A DNA stretch of 55,023 nt from Bacteroidota bacterium (GTDB taxonomy: Bacteria; Bacteroidota; Bacteroidia; B-17B0; Aurantibacillaceae), in assembly GCA_005787585.1 (NCBI GenBank), contig SYAL01000018.1:1-55023 (forward strand). Direction: 5' to 3'. Positions 34,809-44,953 of the stretch are shown here, one piece after another (the first letter of the stretch is position 1; each line of letters begins with the position of its first letter). The notes below the pieces were generated by a model, which saw only the letters and a program-made list of their open reading frames with translations, was not told the DNA's origin and did not search any database. The position numbers were made by a program, and so were the translations under genes.

Positions 34809-36453
34809 TTAAATTTCAATTACCTCTGCTTTAGCAATTCCTGAATATTGAATAATTAAATGACTATTTTCTTGTTTAATTTTATTATTTCGTGAAAACG
34901 AATAAAAATTAAAATCTAAAGGAAGAACTATATATCTGTATTTGTGATAATTTAATCCTTTTTTTTTCTATAAATTTATTTTGTTCAGTTTTCTCAAGGC
35001 CTTTAAAGTATAATGATTGAGGTCTTACTTTAAAGTGTAAATAATAATCAATTGCAATAAGTTTTTTTAGTACAGTATCTTCAGGATAATTTTCTTCAGC
35101 ATATTGAGTAATGATATCAAACACATCTGTTAACGAATATTTGTGATATTCTTTTTTTGTTCCAAAATAAATACCAAGTCCAAGTAAAAAATCAAACACA
35201 CTATATTGTTCGGTTATATATTTTAATGTATTTATTGTTTTTTTTCCATTCCAATAAATTTCGAGTGCATTTTCGAGTTGTACAATTTTTGCTAACTCTT
35301 CTTTTGAAAGATAGTTGCTTTCAGTAATTTGATAGGGAGGCTTTTGATCATAAATAAAACCATGCTTTTCTTTGTATCGCATGGTTGTTCCCTTTAAAAA
35401 TTTCAAAAATCCTAATTGCATTTCAGGGGCAAATAACTTAAATACTTCTTCAAAACTATATTTGATATCCTTCCAATAATCTAATGGTAGCCCAACAATT
35501 AAATCTAAATGCATTTCAATTTTATAATCTAATTCTTGAATAATACGTTTAGTTTTTTCAAAATTTTGTTTACGACTTACTTCTAAATTCGCTTTTTGAT
35601 TTACTGTTTGAATTCCTATTTCAAAACGAAATAATCCTTTAGGCACATTCTCATGAATAAAATTAATAATGTCAGGATGAAGAATGTCAGCAGTTATTTC
35701 AAATTGAAAAACATTATTAGGGTGATGATGATTTAAAATAAATTTAAAAATATCTATTGTAAAATCTCGTTTAATATTAAAAGTTCTATCTAAAAATTTT
35801 ATGACTTTTCCGTGCTCCATCATAAAGAGCAATGTTTTTTTTATGCTATTATCAGGAAGATAACGAACTTTATTATCCAAACTTGCTAAGCAAAACTCGC
35901 ATTTATAAGGGCAACCCCGAGAAGTTTCAATATAAAGTACTTTATTTTTTAACTCCTCTAAATTATCAAATTGATATGGCATACTTTGCGCAAAATTATT
36001 TAAATCAAAAATAGGCGCTAAAGTATTTTTAATAATTTTAAGATTATCCTTCATTACTAAACTCGGAACATTTTCAACATTTGGATACGAATTAAGAAAT
36101 TCGCTGAAAGGAGTTTCTCCCTCACCAACAATTATAAAATCTACAAAAGGAAGAGAGATTATTTTATCATACTCGTAACTTACTTCTGGACCTCCTAATA
36201 ATATTTTGCAATCTGAATTTAATTCTTTTATTTTTTTTGCGATGGCTAAAATGGGCGTAATATTCCATATATAACAACTAAAAGCAACAACATCATACTG
36301 AGAACAAAATACTGCTATATCATCCCATTGTTCTTTAATTGTAAATTCTTTCCATTCAAGTCCTTTGTGACAATGATTTAATTCGTAGAGAAGTCTTATA
36401 GCTAAATTACTATGAATATATTTTGCATTAAGTGTTGTAAGTATTATACGCAT
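34809..36453 (-). CDS. B12-binding domain radical SAM protein (DUF4080-like), frameshift near C-terminus
   Basis: The N-terminal 140 residues form a cobalamin-binding-like Rossmann domain (LLGGPEVSYEYD, FIIVGEGETPF). A radical SAM core follows, with its 4Fe-4S cysteines in CPYKCEFC (181, 185, 188), and a C-terminal DUF4080-type region. The frame from ATG 36453 stops at 34909 with a tail of KRIKLSQIQIYSSSFRF. Reading one base over after the 9-A run (plus strand 34959-34967) gives GLNYHKYRYIVLPLDF and a further 33 residues to a stop at 34809, which looks like the genuine end of the family. The restored protein would have 547 residues. Substrate unknown. Confidence 0.85.
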
Positions 36454-36523
36454 AATAAATAAAGGTAACTATTATTATTAAAAAGTTTTATGTTTTAAAT
36501 CTGAATGCTTTTTAATTTTAGGC

Positions 36524-36557
36524 AAAAAAAATAAGGCGAGAATTAACACGCCTTATT
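36524..36557 (-). terminator. Intrinsic terminator of the M43 protease gene
   Basis: A 9-bp stem AATAAGGCG/CGCCTTATT (36530-36538 and 36549-36557) with a 10-base loop. On the minus strand it is followed by eight Ts. It lies 20 bases after the protease stop codon. Confidence 0.8.
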
Positions 36558-36577
36558 AATTGAAGTAAATAAATAGT

Positions 36578-38476
36578 TTATTCTTTAATAAGTTTAAATC
36601 CATTCAAATTTCCTTTTTGTTCTTTAAAGTTAAGAATATAAATCCCTTTATTTAATTGGCTGATATTAATATATGCTTCTTGATTATTTTTTTCAAAACT
36701 TAATTTTTGACTTAAAACTATTTGGCCAGTTATATTTTTTATTTCAATATTTATTTCCTTTATTAATAGATTACTATTTTTTACTGTCAATTGAGTTGAT
36801 GCTGGATTAGGGAAGACGTTAATTGAAATAGATTGATTTTTTGAGCTTGTAAAACTTAAACATTCTACTACCTTAATACTCAGAGAATCTGAACTCTTGC
36901 AACCATTAATACTGGTTGCTGTACATGTGTATGATTGATCGGTAAAAGCAGTATAAGTAAACGAAGGTCCTACAAAAAAAGATGGTAACCAAGCATATGA
37001 ATTGCCACCAGTTGCAGAAACTGTAACTAAATCTTCGTAACAAACTAAAGTTGGTGAATTGATAACTAAAATAGGATTTGGATAAACAGAAATTGTTTTT
37101 GAAATTACACTTGTTGATCCATTATTTGCTATTAATGTAATAGTATAGTTGCCTACACTTGTAAAGGTTATACTTGGAATAATTACATTATTATTAGAAT
37201 TAATTATTGCGCCACCTGAAACAGACCAAGTATAGTTTGGAACAGGGGTACCAGAAGAATTATTAGTTGGTGTTATTGTTCCTAAGCCACAAAATTTATT
37301 TGGTAAATTAAATTGCGCTGAAGCAGCAATTGAAGAAATAGAACATAAATTGTGTGTACCTAAAAATTTACGATAAGGACTATTGGCCATAGCCGTTTGA
37401 ATTCGAGTTGATTGATCTGTTGTAAACATATATTTTGCTGGATCATCAACATAATCCATAATATTCATAAACATACTCCCATCAACTGAAGAAGAACATG
37501 AATTAGATCCTGTTGCATTTAGAGGATAATTAGGAGAGCCAAAATTACTTGATTTAGCAGGCGGTGTATCATTGCAATAATCTGTGGCGCAAGTAGCGTC
37601 ACCCCACGTATGTCTTAGCCCTAAATAATGACCAATTTCATGAGAACTTACTCGCCCTCTAGTATAACCAGCTAAATACGTGCCATTAGGAAAAATTCCT
37701 TGTGAACCAAAAGCTTTAGATAAACACCAAAAACCATCGGTTGTAGAAGTACCGTATGAGCCGAGCAAGCCTGTTAATGAACTTAATGGCGGAAAAGTTG
37801 CATATCCAAGAAGCGATCCTGAATTACTTCTATCGGTAACCCAAATATTTAAATATTTTGATACATTCCAGATAGTTTGAGGTTTTATAGTTCCATCAAT
37901 ATAATTTTTTAAAGCTGTATTCGTCGAAAATGATCCTGGATTAGTCCAACCTTTATTAATATAATTAATACGATCAATACCTGGCTCTGCTAATAAATTT
38001 CCTGAGGTATCTAAAGTTGCTAAACAAAATTGTAAGTTGCAATTAGCAATCATAACTCTTCCTAAAATATCTAAATTAGTTTGAGGTAAAAGTTGATTAG
38101 ATGCATAATTTACAAATGCATTGGCTGGATAATTTCCAGAGTTATATCCTATTCCTCCGAAATCATTATTTAAAACTTGAATCTGAGAATTTAACTGTCC
38201 TTGAGCTAAATTCGGATAGGTTCCAATAGCCTCACCTCCGTGAATAACGTGAATTATAACAGGAATTGTAAAAACTTGGGCTTGTGCTTTATTAGATATA
38301 TTGTTTATTTTTATTTTCTGAACTAATTGTTGAAATTCATCTTCCCATTGTTGACTCGGAGGTTCAGTAGCGCACGGTTCATAATTTTTATCTTTTGGAA
38401 AATCAATTTGAGCTATTAATTGATTTGAAAAAAATAAAAGAAAAATAAATGATATAATTGTAATTTTTGATACCAT
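36578..38476 (-). CDS. Secreted M43 (pappalysin-like) zinc metalloprotease with T9SS sorting domain
   Basis: A 632-residue exported protease. Signal peptide MVSKITIISFIFLLFFSNQLIAQ. The catalytic domain spans about residues 65-375, with the metzincin zinc motif HEIGHYLGLRH (His279, Glu280, His283, His289) and the Met-turn region FMNIMDYVDD. The domain resembles cytophagalysin-type M43 enzymes. A PKD-like domain (about 400-470, TWSVSGG...NYTITLIANNG) and a second Ig-like module (SYAWLPS...YTCTATSINGC) follow, then a type A sorting domain (VFPNPASTQLTVKN, NKGIYILNF). Probable surface or extracellular protease. Followed by a strong terminator. Confidence 0.9.
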   Translation of the reverse strand: MVSKITIISFIFLLFFSNQLIAQIDFPKDKNYEPCATEPPSQQWEDEFQQLVQKIKINNISNKAQAQVFTIPVIIHVIHGGEAIGTYPNLAQGQLNSQIQVLNNDFGGIGYNSGNYPANAFVNYASNQLLPQTNLDILGRVMIANCNLQFCLATLDTSGNLLAEPGIDRINYINKGWTNPGSFSTNTALKNYIDGTIKPQTIWNVSKYLNIWVTDRSNSGSLLGYATFPPLSSLTGLLGSYGTSTTDGFWCLSKAFGSQGIFPNGTYLAGYTRGRVSSHEIGHYLGLRHTWGDATCATDYCNDTPPAKSSNFGSPNYPLNATGSNSCSSSVDGSMFMNIMDYVDDPAKYMFTTDQSTRIQTAMANSPYRKFLGTHNLCSISSIAASAQFNLPNKFCGLGTITPTNNSSGTPVPNYTWSVSGGAIINSNNNVIIPSITFTSVGNYTITLIANNGSTSVISKTISVYPNPILVINSPTLVCYEDLVTVSATGGNSYAWLPSFFVGPSFTYTAFTDQSYTCTATSINGCKSSDSLSIKVVECLSFTSSKNQSISINVFPNPASTQLTVKNSNLLIKEINIEIKNITGQIVLSQKLSFEKNNQEAYINISQLNKGIYILNFKEQKGNLNGFKLIKE

Positions 38477-38541
38477 AAATAAGATTTCTTAAAATTACAC
38501 AATAAAAAAACCAAATAAAAATATAAATATATATTTAAAAA

Positions 38542-38862
38542 TTAATTTTCTAGCAAAAAAATCGCTTCTTCAAATTCGTTGATTGTCTTAAAGTCCTTAA
38601 CTGACTTAGCTTTTTCTAGGCCATTTTTAAAAAATAAAATAGCTTGTTTTTCATTGTTTTTTATTTCAAAAAGCTTACCTAATTGATAATAAGCAGGAAT
38701 ATAATCTGGGTTTAAATCTAATGCTTTTTTAAACTGAAATTCTGCCTCAATAATATTTGATTGAGCCATATTTTCAAGCCCTAGTGAATAATTTAAAAAC
38801 AAATCATTTGGCTCTAATTCGAGCATATTTTTTAATTGTGCAAGTCTAAATAATGATCGCAT
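38542..38862 (-). CDS. Small tetratricopeptide repeat protein
   Basis: A 106-residue soluble protein consisting of about two and a half TPR units (LEPNDLFLNYSLGLENMAQ, AEFQFKKALDLNPDYIPAYYQLGKLFE, AILFFKNGLEKAKS). TPRs mediate protein-protein contact; no partner is evident. It lies 18 bases downstream of pheS on the same strand, so probably the second gene of that operon. It matches a short TPR type that I have seen recur in Bacteroidota. Confidence 0.78.
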   Translation of the reverse strand: MRSLFRLAQLKNMLELEPNDLFLNYSLGLENMAQSNIIEAEFQFKKALDLNPDYIPAYYQLGKLFEIKNNEKQAILFFKNGLEKAKSVKDFKTINEFEEAIFLLEN

Positions 38863-38880
38863 GTATGAGTGTTCTTTATT

Positions 38881-39906
38881 TTATGCGGAAGTAAATTGCT
38901 TTAAAAAACGAATATCGTTTTCAAAAAATAATCTTAAATCATTTATTTGATATTTAAGCATTGTAATTCTTTCAATGCCCATTCCAAAAGCAAATCCTTT
39001 GTATTTATTTTCGTCGATACCACAATTGATTAAAACTTGAGGATCTACCATACCACAACCTAATATTTCTACCCAACCTGTTTGTTTGCAAATATTACAG
39101 CCTTTGCCTTTACAAATAGTGCAGCTAATATCCATTTCGGCACTTGGTTCTGTAAAAGGAAAGTAACTTGGGCGTAATCTTATTTTTGTTTTTTCGCCAA
39201 ACATCTCTTTAGCAAAATATAAAAGTGTTTGTTTTAAATCAGCAAAAGAAACTTTTTCATCAATATATAAGCCTTCAACCTGATGAAATTGACAATGAGC
39301 TCTTGCGCTAACTGCTTCATTTCTATAAACTCTTCCAGGAGATATTGTTCTGATAGGCAATGATTGGTCTTCCATAATATGAACTTGGACACTGGATGTT
39401 TGAGTACGTAAAACCATTTCTGGATTCAAACTAACATAAAAAGTATCTTGCATATCTCGAGCAGGATGATTTTCGGGTGTATTTAAAGCACTAAAATTAT
39501 ACCAATCGTTTTCTATTTCTTTTCCGTCGCTTACAGTAAATCCAACACGAGAAAAAATATCAATAATCTGGTTTTTCACAATAGATAATGGGTGTCTACT
39601 CCCATTTATTAAAGTAGGGAAATTTGGTAAACTCAAATCAATTTTACCATCTATTTCAGCTCTCACTTCATTATCAAATGATTCTTTTAATATATTAATT
39701 TTTTCTTGTGCTTTATTTTGAAGTAAATTTAATTGTTGACCAACTTCTTTTTTTAATTCGTTGGGCACATCTTTAAACTCATCGAACAGGATTTTAATAG
39801 AACCCTTTTTGCTTAACCATTTTATTCGATATTCTTCAACTTGTTCTTTTGAAATAGCAATTGCGTTTTCAACTTCGTTAATAATGATATTTATTTTATT
39901 AAGCAT
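38881..39906 (-). CDS. pheS: Phenylalanine-tRNA ligase alpha subunit
   Basis: The 341-residue catalytic alpha subunit of PheRS, a class II aminoacyl-tRNA synthetase. N-terminal coiled coil (residues 1-85), motif 2 region SPGRVYRNEAVSARAHCQFHQVEG, the FTEPSAEMDI strand, a CTICKGKGCNIC zinc-finger-like insertion, and motif 3 GFAFGMGIERI. The beta subunit pheT is not adjacent, a separate-gene arrangement often seen in this phylum. It is followed by a short TPR gene and preceded by an exact -7 box. Confidence 0.95.
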   Translation of the reverse strand: MLNKINIIINEVENAIAISKEQVEEYRIKWLSKKGSIKILFDEFKDVPNELKKEVGQQLNLLQNKAQEKINILKESFDNEVRAEIDGKIDLSLPNFPTLINGSRHPLSIVKNQIIDIFSRVGFTVSDGKEIENDWYNFSALNTPENHPARDMQDTFYVSLNPEMVLRTQTSSVQVHIMEDQSLPIRTISPGRVYRNEAVSARAHCQFHQVEGLYIDEKVSFADLKQTLLYFAKEMFGEKTKIRLRPSYFPFTEPSAEMDISCTICKGKGCNICKQTGWVEILGCGMVDPQVLINCGIDENKYKGFAFGMGIERITMLKYQINDLRLFFENDIRFLKQFTSA

Positions 39907-39923
39907 GAAAAGAATTTATATTA

Positions 39924-39931
39924 CAAAAATA
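39924..39931 (-). promoter_or_regulatory. Putative pheS -7 box
   Basis: Minus-strand TATTTTTG, an exact TAnnTTTG match, 17 bases before the pheS ATG at 39906, in the short gap after rlmD. Confidence 0.4.
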
Positions 39932-39980
39932 GTAAAATAAAATATAACGAAATGTACTATCAAAAAAGCATTTGTTTAGC

Positions 39981-41402
39981 TTATATTTGATTCGTTAATT
40001 TTTTTTGTAAAAGTACCACATTCTCAACATGAGCTGTTTGCGGAAACATATCAAAAGCTTGAGATTTAATAATCTCATAATGTTCTTGCATTAATGCCAA
40101 GTCTCTTGCTTGAGTACTTGGATTACAACTTACATAAATAATTTTATTTGGTAATGCCTTTAAAATAACTCTTATTACTGATTCTTCCATCCCAGCACGG
40201 GGAGGGTCTGTAATAATTAAATCTGGTCGACCATGGGCAGCAAAAAATTCTTCATTTAATACTAATTTTATATCACCTGGAAAAAACGCAGTATTTAAAA
40301 TTAAGTTTGTTTTTGAGTTTTCAATAGCATCTTTAATAGCATCCTCAACATATTCAATTCCAATTACTTTTTTCGCATTTTTGGCAATAAAATTGGCAAT
40401 TGTCCCGGTACCAGTATATAAATCATATACAATTTCATTGCCAGTTAAATTAGCAAAGTCGCGGGTAATTTTATACAAGTTAAAGGCTTGTTCAGAATTA
40501 GTTTGATAAAAAGATTTTGCACTAATTTTAAATTTAAGGCCTTCCATTTCTTCAAGAATATAATCTCGGCCAAAATAAGTTTTAATATCTAATCCAAAAA
40601 AAGTATCATTTCCTTTATTGTTTTGTACATACTGCAAGGATGTAATTTGAGGGAACTTAAATTTTAAAAAATCTAATAACTCAAATACTTCTTTTTCGAG
40701 CCACTCGAAAACTGATAAAACTATCATAATCTCCTTTGTGCTTGTTGTTCGAATCATCAATGTTCTGAGCAACCCAGTTTTATTTCGAATATCAAAAAAT
40801 GTTAGTTTATTTTTAAATGCAAACTCTTTGACTGCATTACGAATTGAATTACTCGGCTCAGTTTGAAGATAGCAATCATCAATATCTAATATCTTATCGA
40901 ACATTGCTGGTATATGAAAGCCCAATCCATTTTTATTTTCTACTTCTTCTTTTGATGCAATTTGTTCGAAGCTTAGCCATTTTTTATTTGAAAAAGAAAA
41001 TTCTAGTTTATTCCGATAATAATAGGTCAGTTTATTGGATAAAATAGGATTTAATTCCGGAAATTTGAATTTACCTATTCTGGTAAACGCATCAAAAATA
41101 TATTTTTGCTTATAAAATAATTGGGTTTTATAATTTAAATTCTGCCATTTACACCCCCCACAAGTTCCGAAATATTGGCACAAAGGAGTCTCCCTATCAG
41201 ATGAATAGCTTATAAATTTTTGAACTTTAGCCTCAGCAAAATTATTTTTTTTTCGATGTACCATCACATCAACAATATCTCCAGGGACGGCGCCTTGAAT
41301 AAATACTACCATACCTTCGTATTTTGCTATTGCTTTTCCTTCGCTACTAATATCAATTACTTCAAGGTTTTCTAAAATAAATTTTTTTTTAATTTTCGAC
41401 AT
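39981..41402 (-). CDS. rlmD: 23S rRNA (uracil-C5)-methyltransferase RlmD/RumA family
   Basis: A 473-residue SAM-dependent rRNA m5U methyltransferase. An N-terminal TRAM domain (residues 5-65) is followed by Fe-S ligands Cys75, Cys81 and Cys84 in CQYFGTCGGC. The SAM-binding site is VYDLYTGTGTIANFIA, followed by IITDPPRAGM, and the catalytic Cys is in YVSCNPSTQARDL. Which uracil is modified (1939, 747 or both) cannot be told from the sequence. Divergent from truA. Confidence 0.88.
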   Translation of the reverse strand: MSKIKKKFILENLEVIDISSEGKAIAKYEGMVVFIQGAVPGDIVDVMVHRKKNNFAEAKVQKFISYSSDRETPLCQYFGTCGGCKWQNLNYKTQLFYKQKYIFDAFTRIGKFKFPELNPILSNKLTYYYRNKLEFSFSNKKWLSFEQIASKEEVENKNGLGFHIPAMFDKILDIDDCYLQTEPSNSIRNAVKEFAFKNKLTFFDIRNKTGLLRTLMIRTTSTKEIMIVLSVFEWLEKEVFELLDFLKFKFPQITSLQYVQNNKGNDTFFGLDIKTYFGRDYILEEMEGLKFKISAKSFYQTNSEQAFNLYKITRDFANLTGNEIVYDLYTGTGTIANFIAKNAKKVIGIEYVEDAIKDAIENSKTNLILNTAFFPGDIKLVLNEEFFAAHGRPDLIITDPPRAGMEESVIRVILKALPNKIIYVSCNPSTQARDLALMQEHYEIIKSQAFDMFPQTAHVENVVLLQKKLTNQI

Positions 41403-41443
41403 ATTTTATTGCTTAGTAAAAGTAATCAATTACAGTCAAAAAT

Positions 41444-41486
41444 TATATTTGTGAAGTGTTTAGATTATAAATAAAACATACCTTTG
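41444..41486 (+). promoter_or_regulatory. Two candidate -7 boxes before truA
   Basis: Exact TAnnTTTG matches at 41444-41451 (TATATTTG) and 41479-41486 (TACCTTTG). The second ends four bases before the ATG at 41491 and would give a leaderless or nearly leaderless mRNA. The first leaves a 39-base gap. Confidence 0.4.
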
Positions 41487-41490
41487 TTAA

Positions 41491-42255
41491 ATGGCACGTT
41501 ACTTTTTAAATCTTTCATACAATGGCACTGGATATAATGGTTGGCAACAACAAAAAAACACAAAAAATACTATACAACAAGTTTTAGAAGAAAAGATCTC
41601 ATTAATTTTAAAAGAAAGAATTGAACTAACGGGATGTGGAAGAACTGATACTGGGGTTAACGCTAAAAATTTTATAGCTCATTTTGATAGTCATTGTAAA
41701 GACTTAATTGAAAATAAATATGACTGGATTTATAAGTTCAATAATCTTTTACCTTCTAATATTTCTATACAAGATATTTATAAAGTAAAAAATGATGCTC
41801 ATGCTCGTTTTAGTGCTACCCAAAGAGTATATTATTATTATCTACAGCAAGAAAAAAATCCGTTTAAGGATAACTTTTCGTGGTATGTTTATGGTAATTT
41901 AGATTTTGAATTAATGAATAAAGCTGCTAAAATTCTTCTAGAATATAATGATTTTACAAGTTTTAGTAAATTGCACACACAAAATAAAACCAATGCCTGT
42001 AATATTAAAAAAGCTATTTGGCAAAATTATGGAAAAAACGAATGGCGATTTTCGATTAGTGCCGACAGATTTTTAAGGGGTATGGTTCGCGCCATAGTTG
42101 GCACATTAATTTTAGTTGGAAAAAATAAACTATCACTAGCAGAATTTAGAAAAATAATCGAGACAAAAGATAGAAAAGTAGCTGGTAATAATGCGCCTGC
42201 AAATGCTCTTTTTTTAGTTAGTATTTCTTATTCTAAAAATATTTTTGATGAGTAA
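41491..42255 (+). CDS. truA: tRNA pseudouridine synthase A
   Basis: A 254-residue enzyme that makes pseudouridine at positions 38-40 of the tRNA anticodon stem-loop. The catalytic Asp53 is in CGRTDTGVNA. Other conserved blocks: YNGTGYNGWQQQ, RFSATQRVYYYYL, FTSFSK and FLRGMVRAIVGTL. Normal length. Its end overlaps the start of the ABC exporter gene by eight bases, indicating one transcript with the exporter and trmB. Confidence 0.95.
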   Translation: MARYFLNLSYNGTGYNGWQQQKNTKNTIQQVLEEKISLILKERIELTGCGRTDTGVNAKNFIAHFDSHCKDLIENKYDWIYKFNNLLPSNISIQDIYKVKNDAHARFSATQRVYYYYLQQEKNPFKDNFSWYVYGNLDFELMNKAAKILLEYNDFTSFSKLHTQNKTNACNIKKAIWQNYGKNEWRFSISADRFLRGMVRAIVGTLILVGKNKLSLAEFRKIIETKDRKVAGNNAPANALFLVSISYSKNIFDE

Positions 42256-44026
42256 ACAGATAAATAAAAAAATTAATTTAAAACTAATAGCAAGAATTTT
42301 AAGTTATTCGAAATCATACAAAAAATTATTTTTTATATCATTATTTCTTACATTACTTTTAGCTTCTTTAGCTATTGTTAGGCCGTTATTAATTGGTAAA
42401 GCTTTAAATGATTTTGTGATAAATCAAAAAAGCGAAATCGGATTAAATTCAATTTGTTTACTTATATTATTTTTTTTAATAATTGAAGCATTTGGCCAGG
42501 TCGTTAATTTGCGATTAACTAATTTACTTGGGCAAAATATTGTAAGAGATTTAAGAAACCAAGTCTATAGTCATATTTTACAATTAAAAAATAAATATTT
42601 TGATACAACTCCAGTTGGTACATTAGTAACAAGAGCCATAAGCGACATTGAAAGTTTAAGCGAAGTCTTTACTCAAGGCTTTATTGTTATAGCTGGAGAT
42701 TTGGTTATGCTAATTGTTTTTATTTCGACAATGTTTTATAAAAACTGGATGCTTGCGATTATAGCCCTTAGCACTTTACCTTTACTACTTATAGCAACTG
42801 CTCTTTTTAAGCGTGGAGTAAAAAAATCATTTACACAAGTTCGAAATGCTGTTGCTGCATTAAATACTTTTACTCAAGAACACATTACGGGCATGAGAAT
42901 TTTGCAACTTTTTAATAGAGAAGAGATAGAATTAAATAAATTTAAAGAAATAAATAAAATTCATCGTGCTGCCAATATAAAATCTATATTTTACTACTCT
43001 GTTTTTTTTCCAATAGTCGAAATTTTATCTTCTTTTTCAATTGCTTTAATTATATGGTTTGTTGGGGTAAAAGGTAATGGTTATAATATTAATTTAGGTG
43101 ATATCACTTTTTTTATCATGATGATAAATATGTTTTTTCGTCCAATACGAATGCTTGCTGATAGATTAAATACGCTTCAAATGGGTTTTGTTTCGGCTGA
43201 AAGAGTTTTTAAAGTTTTAGATACAAGTGAAATGATATCAAACGATGGAAAATTGATTTTTGAAAGCATTAAACAATCTATTGAATTTAAAAACGTTTGG
43301 TTTTCTTATATTAAAAATCATCCTGTTTTAAAAGATATTTCGTTTAAAATAAATGCAAACGAAACAGTTGCATTAGTTGGATCAACTGGTGCCGGTAAGT
43401 CAACTATTATTAATTTATTAAGCCGATTTTATGAACTTGACGCAGGCCAAATATTAATTGATGGTCATAAAATTAATAATTTTACTTTAGAAACTCTTAG
43501 ACAAAATACAGGTGTAATTTTACAAGATGTGTATTTATTTAACGATACTATTTTAAATAATATTACCCTATGTAATCCAAATATATCTTTTGAAAAAGTG
43601 GTAGAAGCTACAAAACAAATTGGCTTACAAGAATATATTCTATCATTACCAAATGGTTTTAATTATCAGGTTACAGAAAGAGGTCAAAGTTTATCAGCTG
43701 GTCAAAGACAACTAATTGCTTTTATAAGGGCTTTTGTTTATCAGCCTGCTATTTTTATTTTAGATGAAGCTACTGCTACTATAGATACTCAAACAGAACT
43801 TCTTATACAACAAGCAGTAGAAAAAATTTCTAATGGCAGAACCTCTATAATTATTGCACACCGATTATCTACAATAAAACATGTAAGTAAAGTAATTGTT
43901 TTTGAAAACGGTAGGGTTATTGAAGAAGGTTCAATTAAAGAACTATTAAATAAACCTAGTAAATTTAAAACTTTATACGATTTACAAAGTATAAGTTATT
44001 TTAATGATTTTTCAATTATAATATAA
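42248..44026 (+). CDS. ABC exporter, fused membrane and ATPase domains
   Basis: A half-transporter of 592 residues from ATG 42248, which overlaps the truA stop; a TTG three bases earlier is also in frame. Six membrane helices occupy residues 20-310, including the coupling segment FNREEIELNKFKEIN. The nucleotide-binding domain has Walker A GSTGAGKST, the Q-loop ILQDVYLF, signature SLSAGQRQL and FILDEATATID, then the H-loop His in IIIAHRLSTI. Such proteins act as homodimers or heterodimers exporting lipids, peptides or drugs. No partner half-transporter is next to it. Confidence 0.9.
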   Translation: MSKQINKKINLKLIARILSYSKSYKKLFFISLFLTLLLASLAIVRPLLIGKALNDFVINQKSEIGLNSICLLILFFLIIEAFGQVVNLRLTNLLGQNIVRDLRNQVYSHILQLKNKYFDTTPVGTLVTRAISDIESLSEVFTQGFIVIAGDLVMLIVFISTMFYKNWMLAIIALSTLPLLLIATALFKRGVKKSFTQVRNAVAALNTFTQEHITGMRILQLFNREEIELNKFKEINKIHRAANIKSIFYYSVFFPIVEILSSFSIALIIWFVGVKGNGYNINLGDITFFIMMINMFFRPIRMLADRLNTLQMGFVSAERVFKVLDTSEMISNDGKLIFESIKQSIEFKNVWFSYIKNHPVLKDISFKINANETVALVGSTGAGKSTIINLLSRFYELDAGQILIDGHKINNFTLETLRQNTGVILQDVYLFNDTILNNITLCNPNISFEKVVEATKQIGLQEYILSLPNGFNYQVTERGQSLSAGQRQLIAFIRAFVYQPAIFILDEATATIDTQTELLIQQAVEKISNGRTSIIIAHRLSTIKHVSKVIVFENGRVIEEGSIKELLNKPSKFKTLYDLQSISYFNDFSIII

Positions 44027-44073
44027 GTTATAACACATTTATTTGCCACTTAAATATTATATCAAAAAAATCT

Positions 44074-44742
44074 ATGCCAAGTAAACAAGAAAAATTTATA
44101 GAATTTGATACATTTAAAAATTGTTTCACTCTTTTTTTCGAAAATATAAGCAAAGGCTTTTTTCTAAAAGGCATTTGGCATTCTGATTATTTTAAAAATA
44201 CTAATCCTATTGTTTTAGAATTAGGTTGCGGTAAGGGAGAATACACAATTGGCTTATCAGAAAACAATTATTCTAAAAATTATATTGGCATAGATATCAA
44301 AGGAAATAGAATTTGGGTTGGAGCAAAATATGCTATTAAAAATAATTTGAATAATGTGGCATTTATAAGAACCAGAATTGATTTTATTGCCCATTGTTTT
44401 TCTGAAAATGAAATTGATGAAATTTGGATTACTTTTCCTGATCCTCAACCACAAAGCACTCGTAAGCGCTCGCGATTAACAAACCCCTTATTTTTAAATC
44501 GCTACAAAAAAATATTAAAAAAAGATGGCATAATTCATTTAAAAACTGATAGCACTAGTTTATATGAATATACTCTTCAAGTAATTGAAGAAAATAAGCA
44601 TTTAATTATATGGCAAACAAATAATTTATATCAAAATTGTCCTGATAACCGACAAGAATTAATTCAGATTAAAACATATTATGAAAAGTTATTTACTAAT
44701 AAAGGAGAAAATATAAAATACATTTGCTTTACATTAGCATAA
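44074..44742 (+). CDS. trmB: tRNA (guanine-N7)-methyltransferase
   Basis: A 222-residue SAM methyltransferase that forms m7G46 in the tRNA variable loop. SAM-binding motif VLELGCGKGEYTIGLSE, then YIGIDIKGNRIWVGAK, and the signature ITFPDPQPQSTRKRSRLTNP. Third gene after truA and the ABC exporter (47-base gap), so truA and trmB may be co-expressed. Length normal. Confidence 0.93.
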   Translation: MPSKQEKFIEFDTFKNCFTLFFENISKGFFLKGIWHSDYFKNTNPIVLELGCGKGEYTIGLSENNYSKNYIGIDIKGNRIWVGAKYAIKNNLNNVAFIRTRIDFIAHCFSENEIDEIWITFPDPQPQSTRKRSRLTNPLFLNRYKKILKKDGIIHLKTDSTSLYEYTLQVIEENKHLIIWQTNNLYQNCPDNRQELIQIKTYYEKLFTNKGENIKYICFTLA

Positions 44743-44953
44743 ATTAATTCTAATTCACTTTAATTATTTTAAAAATAAAAGCGGTAAAAAAACTTATTTA
44801 AATTCTATTTATTTATTTATATTTTAGAATTAATTTAATTTTTTTGTCACAAATAGAAGTCCAATAAAACCAATAACGAAAAAATATAAGAACTAAGCTT
44901 TTTATCAGGTTGAAAGTAATTTAAAGATAAATTAAATAATAATTAATTTATTC

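Noticed and set aside
44790..44950. Minus-strand stretch after the MFS gene that reads like a small membrane peptide (FVIGFIGLLFVTKKLN) if two frames are joined
   Set aside because: No start codon, too short, and it needs a frameshift; probably chance in T-rich sequence.
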